From Candidatus Polarisedimenticolia bacterium (lineage in GTDB: Bacteria; Acidobacteriota; Polarisedimenticolia; Gp22-AA2): a stretch of DNA of 64,000 nt. A program made the position numbers and the translations under genes. The first letter of the stretch is position 1. Every line of letters starts with the position of its first letter. The notes beneath the pieces were generated by a model that saw only the letters and a list, made by a program, of their open reading frames with translations, did not search any database and was not told the DNA's origin. The stretch is taken from contig DASYUH010000037.1 in the NCBI GenBank assembly GCA_036001465.1, positions 1 to 64,000 of the forward strand. The letters are read 5' to 3'. Positions 40,358-48,907 of this stretch are shown in pieces.

Positions 40358-43300
40358 AGAGGTCGCAGGCGTTGAAGAGGCTCGCTCTCGCCGCAGGGTT
40401 TGTGGTCGCGGCCGTCGCCACCGCCTGGCCCGCCGTGGCGCAGGGCCCGTTGCATTCTGTCCTGCAGATCCATTTCGAGAACCCGAGCGGCAGCGGGATG
40501 TTCACCCGCACCGACTCGTACGCCCTGCCCGATCCGGCCGGCGGCACGATCGGCGACTGGGGTGGCCGCTTCTGGGCCATCCAGGATCCGGTGGCGGTCG
40601 CCGCGGGGGTGAGCAATCCGCTCGTCGTGGTGGCCTACGAGGTCCTGGTCTCCCCGGGGGACTCCCGCCAGAGCCGGCTCGCCGTCCTGAGATACGACGG
40701 CGCCCGGTTCACGACGCGCCAGTTCATGAACGTCGGGCTTCCGAACAGCCAGGTCTACTTCCTGAAGCTCGAGATCCTGGGAGGGATCATCAAGCTGAAG
40801 GTGTACGAGGGGATCAATCCCTCGGGCGAGGTCACGCTGCACCACTACGACTGGGACGGGATCTCCGCCTTCATCGAGATCTTCAGCGAGCCGGACCCGC
40901 TTCCGGCGCCACTCGAGCTCCTGGAGGCCGCGCCGGAGGGGGCGATGCATGTCGGCCTCGGCGAAGGCGTCCCGTTCCGCGTGACCACGAACTCCGTCGC
41001 ACCGGCAGGCTCGCGCGTCCACCTGGTCGACGTCCCGGGGCCGGAGTTCCTGACCGTCGAAGCGAACCCGAAGGGGGGACGCTACGTGGCGACGCAGGCC
41101 GTCGTCCTGGCCTCGAATTCGCCGACGGCGACGATCCGGTACACGACGGACGGCAGCGATCCCGGCGGGGCCTCGCCGATCTTCAATCCCGCCACTCCGA
41201 TCTACGTCATGCCGTGCGACGCGGCCGGGAGCTGCCAGGCGCTGCGGACCCTGAAGTTCCAGGCGACCGAGGCGGCGAGGCCCGCGAGCCCCATCGTGAC
41301 CGAGACCTACGAGGTGGTCCAGGCGAAGAACGCCGACACCGACGGGGACGGCCTGATCGACATCTGGGAAGCGGGTCGCTGCGTGCGCTTCTGCCGCCGG
41401 CCGGGAGCCTGCGATCTGGCGGAGTTCGAGCCCGATCACTGCTTCGATCCGCTGGTGGCGGACGCGGACGTCGACTGCGATCTCGACGGATGGAGCGATT
41501 TCGAGGAGATGCGGCTGGGGAGCAATCCGTCCTGCGGCGAATCGATCCCGCCCCCGGGAGCGGAGATGCGCCAGGTCCGCTTCTCGGGGACGGCCGCGCG
41601 GCCGGACGGCATCCCGCTCGCCGGCTCGCAGGTCGAGACGCTCTCCCCCCGCGGCTCCGACCTTCTCCTCCTGCCGGTCCCGCCGCCCGACCCGCCCGCC
41701 CCGAGGCCGGCGACCGGCGCGAACGGGATATTCAGCCAGGTGCCGACGCGGGGCGAGGCGGATCTCATCTTGAGGATAGCGGACCAGGGGGAGCCCCGGG
41801 TGGTGCTCCACCGCCTGGTGCCGTTCTTCGCCTGGTCGTCCCTGCTGCCGCGCCGTATCTTCGCCGACGGCGAGTTCATCGGCGCCGACGACTGGTTCAT
41901 GAAGTACGCCATGGCGCTGCAGTACGTCATCGACAGGCCGGGGATCGCCGTCGATGCCCGCGCCTCGGCCATGCTCCAGATGCTGGAGCACGCGATCGAG
42001 ACGCCCCTTCCCGCGCTGGCTCTGGACTACACGGGCATCCCGATCGCCGACGTCGACCGGCCGCCGCTCGGCAATTTCCCCGGCGCGGAGGATCATGACT
42101 TCGATCCCGACGGTTCCGGCCCGCTCGCTCCGGACGGACTGTACGCGCGCAACGATCTGATCCTCGGGCAGCGAGGCCGGGGCCTGACGGGCCGGCAGGC
42201 CGAGGTCCTGCGGCACGCGACGCATCTGGGGCTCCTGGGTGCGACGCTTCTGGAAGCGGCCGAGGATCCGCTCAACCCGACCTACGGCGACTGGGTCGCC
42301 TTCGCGGAGGACATCGTCCGGGCCGTCCCGACGCCCCTGGCCGACGGCTACTTCGGGACGAGCGACGAGGCTATGACCAAGGCGCTCGACGGAGCGCCGC
42401 TCGATGACGATCTCCTCGCGGCCCTCGCCGACCCGCCGGCGGATCCTTCCGTCCTGGTCGGGGCTGCGAACGCGGCCGCCGCAACCACCCTCTCCATCTA
42501 CGGACGGATCGTGGCGCGAGCCGAGGAGGCCGTCTACGAGACCGGGGACGCCTTCGCCTCGGGGGGGTTCTACCGCGGCATCGTCGCCGACGTCGTCGCG
42601 GAGCGTGCGGGCGATCTCGCGGCCCTGGCCGACATCACCGCTGGCGCCGAGCAGGTGGCGCGGGCCGTGGAGGAGGCGCGGGCCATGGCGGGGGACGGAG
42701 GAGCGGCTGCGGGAGGAGCGGCGTCCCTGGCCGCCGTCGAGGGCCTCGAGCCCGGGCAACGGGCCGCCTCCCTCATGGCCGGGCCGCAGGTCACCGCGGC
42801 GGCACTCGTCAACCTGCGCGCCGGCGTGGGCGTCCTGGCGGCGGCGCTCGACGAGGCCAACGGAGATCCGGCGGCCCTCGCCAACCTGGACGCGCGGATA
42901 GCCGAGCTGGTGTATCGCATCGTTCGTGCGTCCGGCGACCCCACGGCCCTGGCGCAACTCGAGGCGGACGCCGGTGAGTTCCTCCTGCCGGACTTGAGGC
43001 CGCCCGTGGTCACGGCGTCACCCGCCGGATCCCTGTTCACGGGTGTCCTGAGCGTCACGCTCCGTTCCGACGAGCCGGCGACGATCTACTACACTCTCGA
43101 CGGATCGATACCGCTCCCGGGCGGGAGTGGCACCTTCAGCGGACCGAACAGCGTCGTCATCGTCCTCACCATGGATACGGTCGTCTCCTTCTTCGCGCGC
43201 GACCCGTTCCTGAACGACTCGTCGGCGGTCCAGGCCACCTACCGTCGCGACGGCGACGCCGACGGCATCGCCGACGCGTTCGACAACTGCCCGCTGGTCG

Positions 43301-43758
43301 CGAACGCGGGGCAGCAGGACTTCGACGGCGATCTCCTGGGGGACGCCTGCGATCCGAACGACGACAACGATCCGCTCGACGACTTCGCCGACTGCCGGCC
43401 GCTCGATCCGACCCTGTGGTCCGCCCCGGGGGAATCCTCCCTGACCCTCTCGTTCCTCGACCAGGCGACGCTCGCCTGGACTTCGCTGGCCGGGGCGTCG
43501 GGTCCGGCCACGGTGTACGACCTGGTCCGCGGGCCCCTCTCGGATCTGCACGGCGGCCAGCCAGCCGGGAGCGAGTTCGCCGGCGCCGCCTGCCTGCGGA
43601 ACGATTTCGCGAGCCCGCCGCTCACGACCACCGACACCGAGCTCCCGGCGCGGGGACAGGGCTTCTACTACCTCCTCCGCGGCGACAACGCCTGCGGCAT
43701 GGGGAGCTACGGGCGCCGCTCGGACGGCAGCGAGCGGGTCATCCTGGCGTGTCCGTAG
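40354..43758 (+). CDS. large secreted protein with chitobiase-like and thrombospondin-3 modules
   Basis: A 1134-aa protein with a signal peptide (LALAAGFVVAAVATAWPAVAQ). Two CHB_HEX_C-type beta-sandwich modules are seen (about 232-310: 'ATIRYTTDGSDPG', and about 884-962: 'ATIYYTLDGSIPLPGGSG'). Calcium-binding DxDxDG motifs occur at about 330 ('DTDGDGLIDIWEAG') and again at about 963-1020 as thrombospondin type-3 repeats ('DGDADGIADAFDNCPLVANAGQQDFDGD'). The last 107 residues ('YYLLRGDNACGMGSYGRRSDG') match the module inside the sugar dehydrogenase at 14454-16505. The central Ala-rich helical region (about 640-880) is unassigned. Its stop codon is the first base pair of a strong hairpin. It is the third gene of the unit that begins at 31483. 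Confidence 0.78.
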   Translation: MKRSQALKRLALAAGFVVAAVATAWPAVAQGPLHSVLQIHFENPSGSGMFTRTDSYALPDPAGGTIGDWGGRFWAIQDPVAVAAGVSNPLVVVAYEVLVSPGDSRQSRLAVLRYDGARFTTRQFMNVGLPNSQVYFLKLEILGGIIKLKVYEGINPSGEVTLHHYDWDGISAFIEIFSEPDPLPAPLELLEAAPEGAMHVGLGEGVPFRVTTNSVAPAGSRVHLVDVPGPEFLTVEANPKGGRYVATQAVVLASNSPTATIRYTTDGSDPGGASPIFNPATPIYVMPCDAAGSCQALRTLKFQATEAARPASPIVTETYEVVQAKNADTDGDGLIDIWEAGRCVRFCRRPGACDLAEFEPDHCFDPLVADADVDCDLDGWSDFEEMRLGSNPSCGESIPPPGAEMRQVRFSGTAARPDGIPLAGSQVETLSPRGSDLLLLPVPPPDPPAPRPATGANGIFSQVPTRGEADLILRIADQGEPRVVLHRLVPFFAWSSLLPRRIFADGEFIGADDWFMKYAMALQYVIDRPGIAVDARASAMLQMLEHAIETPLPALALDYTGIPIADVDRPPLGNFPGAEDHDFDPDGSGPLAPDGLYARNDLILGQRGRGLTGRQAEVLRHATHLGLLGATLLEAAEDPLNPTYGDWVAFAEDIVRAVPTPLADGYFGTSDEAMTKALDGAPLDDDLLAALADPPADPSVLVGAANAAAATTLSIYGRIVARAEEAVYETGDAFASGGFYRGIVADVVAERAGDLAALADITAGAEQVARAVEEARAMAGDGGAAAGGAASLAAVEGLEPGQRAASLMAGPQVTAAALVNLRAGVGVLAAALDEANGDPAALANLDARIAELVYRIVRASGDPTALAQLEADAGEFLLPDLRPPVVTASPAGSLFTGVLSVTLRSDEPATIYYTLDGSIPLPGGSGTFSGPNSVVIVLTMDTVVSFFARDPFLNDSSAVQATYRRDGDADGIADAFDNCPLVANAGQQDFDGDLLGDACDPNDDNDPLDDFADCRPLDPTLWSAPGESSLTLSFLDQATLAWTSLAGASGPATVYDLVRGPLSDLHGGQPAGSEFAGAACLRNDFASPPLTTTDTELPARGQGFYYLLRGDNACGMGSYGRRSDGSERVILACP

Positions 43759-43787
43759 GAGCCTGTCCGGGCATTCGGACAGGCTCC
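43758..43787. terminator. bidirectional hairpin between convergent genes
   Basis: Perfect 12-bp stem (43758-43769 with 43776-43787), loop GGCATT, no T run on either side. It starts at the last base of one stop codon and ends 5 nt before the other gene's stop. It resembles the hairpin at 56020-56042. Confidence 0.65.
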
Positions 43788-43791
43788 CAGG

Positions 43792-44259
43792 CTATTTCCA
43801 GTCGAAGTCCTGAAGGAATTCCTCGCGCACCATCTCCCGGATTCCGGGCAGGTCCTCCTCGAACAGGCGGCGGCGCTCCGCCTCGTCCGGGTGGAGCTTC
43901 TTCTGCACTTCGGCCCAGGCCCGCTGCTCGTCGTCCAGCGCGGCGAAATTGCGCAGCTGCGCCACGAACACGTGGGTGTAGTCGCTGCACGGCGCGACGC
44001 CGTGATAGGGGACCGTCAGGAAGAAGTATTTCTGCCAGATGCCGCGCGCCACCATGGCGTCGAGCATCGGTCGGAACACGGTCTTCACGAACCGGTCGTA
44101 GTCGTCCGACTTGCCGGGGAAGGCGCGCAGGTACTCGACGTGGTAGATCCGGCCGCCGATGGGGGAGAGCCCTCCGTAGGGGGACTCGCCGGCCGGCGGG
44201 GCGGCCGCGGCGGCGGTGCACAGGACGCAGGCTGCGAGCAGGGATGCGACCTTTCTCAT
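43792..44259 (-). CDS. small secreted protein, possible dimeric alpha/beta barrel
   Basis: 155 aa from ATG 44259, with AGGAGG 8 nt upstream. The signal peptide (VASLLAACVLCTAAAAAPP) contains Cys residues but no clean lipobox. The mature region (RIYHVEYLRAFPGKSDDYDRFV, 'MLDAMVARGIWQKYFFLTVPYHGV', 'DYTHVFVAQLRNFAALDDEQ') has the strand-helix-strand rhythm of NIPSNAP/Dabb-type ferredoxin-like proteins, but I cannot name the family. It ends in an acidic helix. The gene stands alone, convergent with the giant-protein operon and divergent from the DUF4139 gene. Function unknown. Confidence 0.65.
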   Translation of the reverse strand: MRKVASLLAACVLCTAAAAAPPAGESPYGGLSPIGGRIYHVEYLRAFPGKSDDYDRFVKTVFRPMLDAMVARGIWQKYFFLTVPYHGVAPCSDYTHVFVAQLRNFAALDDEQRAWAEVQKKLHPDEAERRRLFEEDLPGIREMVREEFLQDFDWK

Positions 44260-44400
44260 GATCGAGTCCTCCTGGTGGATCGGGCCGGGTGAACGGCGGT
44301 GCCCGTCGGCGCGCGCATCGTAGGCGGCTCGAGGTCCGCGGTCAAGCCAACGGCGCGCCGGCGGCGCATGCATGACAGGCGCGGAAGCGCGCCGGCGGCG

Positions 44401-44429
44401 TTGTCGCGCCGCCCCCGGGGTGCTATCGT
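44401..44429 (+). promoter_or_regulatory. sigma-70 promoter of the DUF4139 gene
   Basis: TTGTCG (44401-44406), 17-bp spacer, TATCGT (44424-44429), followed by GGAGGAG before the ATG at 44451. The -35 box is the same as that of the sugar dehydrogenase gene. Confidence 0.6.
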
Positions 44430-44450
44430 GCGGGGCCGGGAGGAGACCGC

Positions 44451-45917
44451 ATGGGCACCGCTCGAATCCGCATCGCACCGATGGCCGCAGCACTCGGGCT
44501 CGCCGCGCTGGCCACCGGCCGGGCGGCGGCCGACGAGGCGCCGCAGATCACCATCTACAACCAGGACTTCGCCCTCGTCCGGGAGGTGCGGACGCTGCGC
44601 CTGAAGGAGGGGGAGAACGAGGCGCGCTTCGGCGGCGTGCCCGCCCTCCTGGAGCCGGAGTCGGTCGTCCTGCGCGATCGGCAGGACCCGAAGGGGCTGC
44701 GCGTCCTGGCGCAGCGCCACGAGGGGGATCCCCTCAGCCGCGAATCCCTTCTCAGGAAGAGCGAGGGGAAGGTGGTGGCGTTCCTGACTCTCAATCCGGC
44801 CACCGGCAGGAGGGAGATCGTGAGCGGGCGCGTCCTCAGGAGCGGGACGACGCCGGGGCCGGAAGGGGCGCTTTCGCCCATCGTCGAGGTCGACGGCAAG
44901 ATCCAGCTCTCGCTCCCGGGAGAGCCGCTGTTCGACGCGCCGGTCGCCGGCGCGCTTCTGGGGCCCGCGCTCGCGTGGGATCTCTGGTCGGCGCGCGCCG
45001 GGGAGCGGGCCCTGGAGCTCTCCTACCTGACCACGGGGGTGGGGTGGAAGACGACCTACAACGCCGTGACGTCGGAGAAGGGGGATCGTTTCGATCTCTC
45101 CGCCTGGGTCACGCTCGCCAACTCGAGCGGCGCCTCGTGGGACAACGCCCGGATCCAGCTCATGGCCGGCGAGGTCGGCCGGGTCCAGGGGCCGCGCGCC
45201 CGGGGCATGGTGCTCGCGCTCGAATCCGCTCCCGCGCCGCCCCAGGAGGCCTCGGAACGGTCGTTCGACGAGTATCATCTTTATGCGCTGCCGCGCCCCG
45301 TCTCCCTCAGGGACGGCGAGCCGCGGCAGATCGAGCTCTTCCGGGGGGCGGACGTCCCCGCCGCGCGCCTCTACATCTATGACGGGGCGATGATGGGGGC
45401 GTACATGGGATGGGACCCCGAGATGGTTCGCACCCGCCCCGACTACGGCACGGAGGGGGGGACGCGCGTGACCACGATGCTCGAGTTCACCAACAGCAGG
45501 ACGGCCGGGCTCGGACTGCCGATGCCCCGAGGCACCATCAAGGTCTACCGCGCCGACACGGACGGATCGCGCCAGTTCATCGGCGAGAGCCTCCTGGGCC
45601 ACACGGCGGAGAACGAGAAGGTGCGCCTCCTCCTCGGGAACGCCTTCGACCTCGCCGGCGAGCGCCGCCAGACCGGCTATCGCGTCGATTCCGGCAAGGA
45701 GAGCGCCGAGGAATCGTTCGAGCTCAAGGTGAGAAACCACAAGAAGGAGCCGGTGGAGGTGCGGGTCGTCGAGCACCTGTACCGCTGGTCCACCTGGAAG
45801 GTCCTCGTGTCGTCCGACCCGTACGACAAGCTCGACTCGCGGACGATTGAGTTCAGGGTGAAGATCCCGCCGGACGGCGAGAAGACGGTGACCTACCAGG
45901 TGCGGTACACGTGGTAG
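44451..45917 (+). CDS. secreted DUF4139 domain protein
   Basis: A 488-aa protein with a signal peptide (to about residue 28, 'GRAAADE'). The N-terminal part 'ITIYNQDFALVREVRTLRLKEGENEARFGGVPALLEPESV' and the later 'ELSYLTTGVGWKTTYNAV', 'LANSSGASWDNARIQLMAGEV', 'TTMLEFTNSRTAGLGLPMPRGTIKVYR' and 'FELKVRNHKKEPVEVRVVEHL' are characteristic of the DUF4139 family, long beta-rich proteins found in periplasmic or extracellular locations in many phyla. No catalytic role is established for the family. A TTGTCG-17-TATCGT promoter and a strong ribosome site precede it. It is a single-gene unit, ending 36 nt from a convergent gene. Confidence 0.85.
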   Translation: MGTARIRIAPMAAALGLAALATGRAAADEAPQITIYNQDFALVREVRTLRLKEGENEARFGGVPALLEPESVVLRDRQDPKGLRVLAQRHEGDPLSRESLLRKSEGKVVAFLTLNPATGRREIVSGRVLRSGTTPGPEGALSPIVEVDGKIQLSLPGEPLFDAPVAGALLGPALAWDLWSARAGERALELSYLTTGVGWKTTYNAVTSEKGDRFDLSAWVTLANSSGASWDNARIQLMAGEVGRVQGPRARGMVLALESAPAPPQEASERSFDEYHLYALPRPVSLRDGEPRQIELFRGADVPAARLYIYDGAMMGAYMGWDPEMVRTRPDYGTEGGTRVTTMLEFTNSRTAGLGLPMPRGTIKVYRADTDGSRQFIGESLLGHTAENEKVRLLLGNAFDLAGERRQTGYRVDSGKESAEESFELKVRNHKKEPVEVRVVEHLYRWSTWKVLVSSDPYDKLDSRTIEFRVKIPPDGEKTVTYQVRYTW

Positions 45918-45953
45918 CGGAAGCGCGTCCCGGCCTGTGGCCCGGGCGGGCTC
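45918..45953. terminator. imperfect hairpin between convergent genes
   Basis: GC-rich inverted repeat (CCCGGCC, loop TGT, GGCCCGGG with a bulged C) fills the gap between two convergent stop codons. It has the same general shape as those at 43758 and 56020 but is weaker. No T run. Confidence 0.4.
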
Positions 45954-46340
45954 CTACCCCTCGAGGCGGGTCAGCTTCAGCGCGGCGGCGGGCCGCACGC
46001 GGGTCAGGCGGGTCGCATCGCCCGTGATCCTCCCGAAGACATTGACCGGCGAGGCGGCCACGGGGGCGGCGCCGGTCGAGGCCGGGGTCGGACCGAAGAA
46101 CAGGGCGATGGCACGCCCCTCCGGCCAGTAGCCGATCTCCCCGACCGCGGCCTCGGTCCGGGCCCCCTTCTCGAGGGGCAGGTCGAGCGGGACCTCGAAA
46201 TAGACCTCCTCCCCCCAGCGCTGCGCCGAGCCCTTGATGGGGAGCGCGTCCCACACGGCGTCGGCCGTCGGACTCCCGTCCAGGACGGCGTACACCCGCA
46301 CACCGTCCGCTTCGATCCGGATCGCCCGCTCGGAAGCCAC
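45954..46340 (-). CDS. cyclophilin-like fold protein
   Basis: 128 aa from GTG 46340, with AGGAG about 6 nt upstream. The sequence 'AVWDALPIKGSAQRWGEEVYFEVPL', 'GEIGYWPEGRAIALFFGPTPAS' and 'ASPVNVFGRITGD' matches the small Cyclophil_like family (TM1367 type), which has a cyclophilin beta-barrel fold but lacks the peptidyl-prolyl isomerase active site. It lies 8 nt after the GST stop, making it the last gene of a three-gene unit. Its cellular role is unknown. Confidence 0.8.
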   Translation of the reverse strand: MASERAIRIEADGVRVYAVLDGSPTADAVWDALPIKGSAQRWGEEVYFEVPLDLPLEKGARTEAAVGEIGYWPEGRAIALFFGPTPASTGAAPVAASPVNVFGRITGDATRLTRVRPAAALKLTRLEG

Positions 46341-46348
46341 GAGATCTC

Positions 46349-47011
46349 CTAGTACGTCTCGCGCGGCGGCAGGGCGCTGGCGGCGTCCATCCAGCGCTTC
46401 ACCGCGGGGTGCGACAGGACCGCCTCCATGTAGGCCGGCGTATTCGGGGCGGCCGCGGTCGGCACGCGGAAGGTGGTCAGCCTCACGATGGCGGTGGCGT
46501 ACATGACGTCGGCGGCGGTGAAGGGGCCGAACAGGAACGGGCCCGGCGCCTTCTTCCCGTCCAGGGCGTCCTGGAGGAGGGACAGCATCTCGGCCGCCTC
46601 CTGCATCGCCTCGGCCGTCGGCCGGGGCGGCTCCTTCAGGAAGCACAGGTTGAACGACATCGACTCGCGCAGCTTCATGAAGCCCGAGTGCATCGTCGCC
46701 GCCAGCCACCGCGCGTGGGCGCGCTCGGCCCGGTCCTGCGGCCAGAGCGCCGGGTGGGCGGGCGGGGGGAATGTCTCTTCCAGGTACTCGATGATCGCCA
46801 GCGAGTCGGGGATGACCAGATCGCCGTGGCGCAGGACCGGCACCCGCCCGGTCGGCGAGACGCGCCGTCTCTGCGCGCGGTCCTTGTCCTCGCGCAGGGG
46901 GATGGTGCGCTCGTCGAACTCGAGGTTCTTGGCGGACAGCGCGACGAAGGCGCGCATCGACCAGGAGGAGATGTTCTTCTCCCCCACGTACAGGATCAGC
47001 TCATCGCTCAT
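46349..47011 (-). CDS. glutathione S-transferase family protein
   Basis: 220 aa. The N-terminal thioredoxin-like domain has 'LYVGEKNISSWSMRAFVALSAKNLEFDERTIPL', with Ser in the active-site 'SSWS' position as in zeta/theta-like bacterial GSTs. It also has 'RVPVLRHGDLVIPDSLAIIEYLEE', whose cis-Pro and Asp-Ser glutathione-binding residues are kept. The C-terminal helical domain follows ('GPFTAADVMYATAIVRL' is the usual N-capping box). The start overlaps the end of the phosphatase gene by 11 nt, so translation is coupled. It probably conjugates or isomerises an electrophile with glutathione or another thiol; substrate unknown. Confidence 0.88.
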   Translation of the reverse strand: MSDELILYVGEKNISSWSMRAFVALSAKNLEFDERTIPLREDKDRAQRRRVSPTGRVPVLRHGDLVIPDSLAIIEYLEETFPPPAHPALWPQDRAERAHARWLAATMHSGFMKLRESMSFNLCFLKEPPRPTAEAMQEAAEMLSLLQDALDGKKAPGPFLFGPFTAADVMYATAIVRLTTFRVPTAAAPNTPAYMEAVLSHPAVKRWMDAASALPPRETY

Positions 47012-47762
47012 CGGTGCCCCCCGTGGCCGCGCGGGCGGGAGGCGCCGCCGCGCGATCGTGGAGAATGAGGTTCCAGTGCCGGCGGACGAGGGCGTCCCGG
47101 ATCCCGTCCCGCTCCCCCAGCTCGTAGACCAGAAGCGACGCCGGCCGCGCCTCGTCCTGCCGGTCGAGCGCGATGATGTCCTCCTCCTCCAGGCGCTCGA
47201 GGAGCTTCCGGATGGAGAGGACGACCACCTGGTGGGTGATCACCAGCACGCGCTGCCTCGGGTGCTCGCGCACCAGCGTGCCGATGAACGAGTGGACGCG
47301 CAGGTTGACGTCGGCGTACGACTCCCCGCCGGCCGGCCGGAAGAAGTACTTGCCGACGCGCTTCCGGCGCTCGTCCTCCTCGGGATATTTCTCGCGGATG
47401 CCGCGCCGGGTCAGCCCCTCGAAGACGCCCCACTCCTTCTCGCGCAGGCGCTCCTCCTTCACCAGGAGCGGACGGCTCCGGAGCGCGGCCAGGACTTCGG
47501 CGGCGGTCTCGAGGGTGCGCTTGTACGGCGAGACGTACAGGACGTCGAACGGCTCCCATTCGTCCAGGCAGCGCCCGGTGCGCCGGGCGTTCTCCCTGCC
47601 CTCGTCCGTGAGCGGAACGTCCACGTCGCGCATGTCGAGGCCCAGGTGGATGTCGCGCGAGTGCATCTCCTCGAGGTGCTTGCGTCTTTCCGTGGCCAGG
47701 CTCTCGGCATGCCGCATCACGGCGAACAATGAGGGCCAGCGGGTCGTGGCGACTTCGGCCAA
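47001..47762 (-). CDS. histidine phosphatase family protein
   Basis: 253 aa. The phosphoglycerate-mutase-like core is seen: 'FAVMRHAES' (usual RHGE, here RHAE), 'DVPLTDEGRENARRTGRCL', 'LYVSPYKRTLETAAEV', 'EKEWGVFEGLTRRGI' and the second catalytic His in 'VLVITHQVV'. The residues needed for phosphohistidine chemistry are present. The start is a TTG at 47762, favoured by an AGGAGG 6 nt before it; no ATG or GTG gives a better fit. It is the first gene of the phosphatase/GST/cyclophilin-like unit. The physiological substrate (sugar phosphate, phosphoprotein or other) cannot be told. Confidence 0.85.
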   Translation of the reverse strand: MAEVATTRWPSLFAVMRHAESLATERRKHLEEMHSRDIHLGLDMRDVDVPLTDEGRENARRTGRCLDEWEPFDVLYVSPYKRTLETAAEVLAALRSRPLLVKEERLREKEWGVFEGLTRRGIREKYPEEDERRKRVGKYFFRPAGGESYADVNLRVHSFIGTLVREHPRQRVLVITHQVVVLSIRKLLERLEEEDIIALDRQDEARPASLLVYELGERDGIRDALVRRHWNLILHDRAAAPPARAATGGTDER

Positions 47763-47871
47763 GGGGTCCTCCTCGCGTTCCGATCGAGTTTCCGGATTCT
47801 ACACCAGGAGCCGGTCCGAATCCTCGGTCGGCTCCTGAGCCGTCGCCGCTCTGGTAGAATCCGGCGCCATC

Positions 47872-48807
47872 ATGACGAATCCCGCCGCCGTTGCGGCCAC
47901 CGAGCAGCGGCACCGGTTCCTGATCACCCTCAACTTCGCGGCGGTCTACACGCTGTGGGGATCGACCTACCTGGCCATCCGCTTCGGGGTGCGCGATCTC
48001 CCGCCGGCGCTGATGGCGGGCGCCCGCTTCACGATCGCCGGCGCTCTCCTGCTCGCCTGGCTGAGATGGCGCCGCGTCCCGCTGCCACCACGCTCTCTGT
48101 TCGTCCCCATCGCCATCACCGGCCTGCTGCTCATGTTCGGGGGGAACTGGCTGGTGACCTGGGCCGAGCTGACGGTCCCGTCCGGCATGGCGGCGGTCAT
48201 CGTGGCGAACCTGCCGTTCTTCGTCGCCGGGATCGAGGCCGTCCGCCCCGACGGCGAGCGGCTCTCCCCGATCGGTGTCCTGGGACTCGTGATCGGCTTC
48301 GGCGGCATGCTCATCCTGATGGGACCGAAGCTCGCGGGCCTTGGAGGGGGCGGGCGGGGGCTCGGCGACTTCAAGGGAGAGCTGGCGCTCCTCCTGGCCA
48401 ACCTGTGCTGGGCCTGGGGGTCGATCTACGCCCGGCGCCGGATTCGCGGCATCCCTCCCCTCATGGGCGCGGCGCTGGAGATGCTGATCGCCGGCCTGGC
48501 GCTGACCGGGACCGGGCTCCTTCTGGGGGAGGCGCCCCGGTTCCACCTCACGCGGTCGGCCGCGCTGGCCCTCGCCTGGCTCATCGTCGCCGGGTCGCTC
48601 TGCGGCTACACGGCCTACATCTGGCTCCTGCACCACGTCCCGGCCGCCAAGGTGTCGACCTACGCCTACGTCAACCCGATCATCGCCGTGGTCCTCGGCT
48701 GGCTCGTCCTGGACGAGGCGCTCGACTGGCGCATGGCCGCCGGCACCGCCGTCATCCTGGGGGGTGTGGCGGTGGTCAATACCGCCCGGGTGCGCGCCCG
48801 TCGCTGA
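47872..48807 (+). CDS. EamA (DMT) family permease
   Basis: A 311-aa inner-membrane protein with ten hydrophobic segments arranged as two EamA repeats. The first has 'VYTLWGSTYLAIRFGVRDLPPALMAGARFTIAGALLL', and the second begins after a Gly-rich loop at 'FKGELALLLANLCWAWGSIYARR' and ends 'YAYVNPIIAVVLGWLVLDEALDWRMAAGTAVILGG'. This is the YedA-like branch of drug/metabolite exporters. Substrate unknown; amino acid or metabolite export is typical. TAGAAT at 47855-47860 puts the start of transcription within about 6 nt of the ATG, so the mRNA may have almost no leader. It is divergent from the phosphatase operon. Confidence 0.9.
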   Translation: MTNPAAVAATEQRHRFLITLNFAAVYTLWGSTYLAIRFGVRDLPPALMAGARFTIAGALLLAWLRWRRVPLPPRSLFVPIAITGLLLMFGGNWLVTWAELTVPSGMAAVIVANLPFFVAGIEAVRPDGERLSPIGVLGLVIGFGGMLILMGPKLAGLGGGGRGLGDFKGELALLLANLCWAWGSIYARRRIRGIPPLMGAALEMLIAGLALTGTGLLLGEAPRFHLTRSAALALAWLIVAGSLCGYTAYIWLLHHVPAAKVSTYAYVNPIIAVVLGWLVLDEALDWRMAAGTAVILGGVAVVNTARVRARR

Positions 48808-48907
48808 GCCCGCTCCGCGGCAACCGGCCCCCCCGGAGAGGTTTCTGGCCGGGGCGTCCCGCCCTGCGGTATATTGCCCCATAGACATCCGCACCCGCGG
48901 AGGCGGC

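Noticed and set aside
44353-44400. Two copies of GCGCGCCGGCGGCG, 34 bases apart
   Set aside because: Very low complexity in a G+C-rich intergenic region; no evidence of a site.
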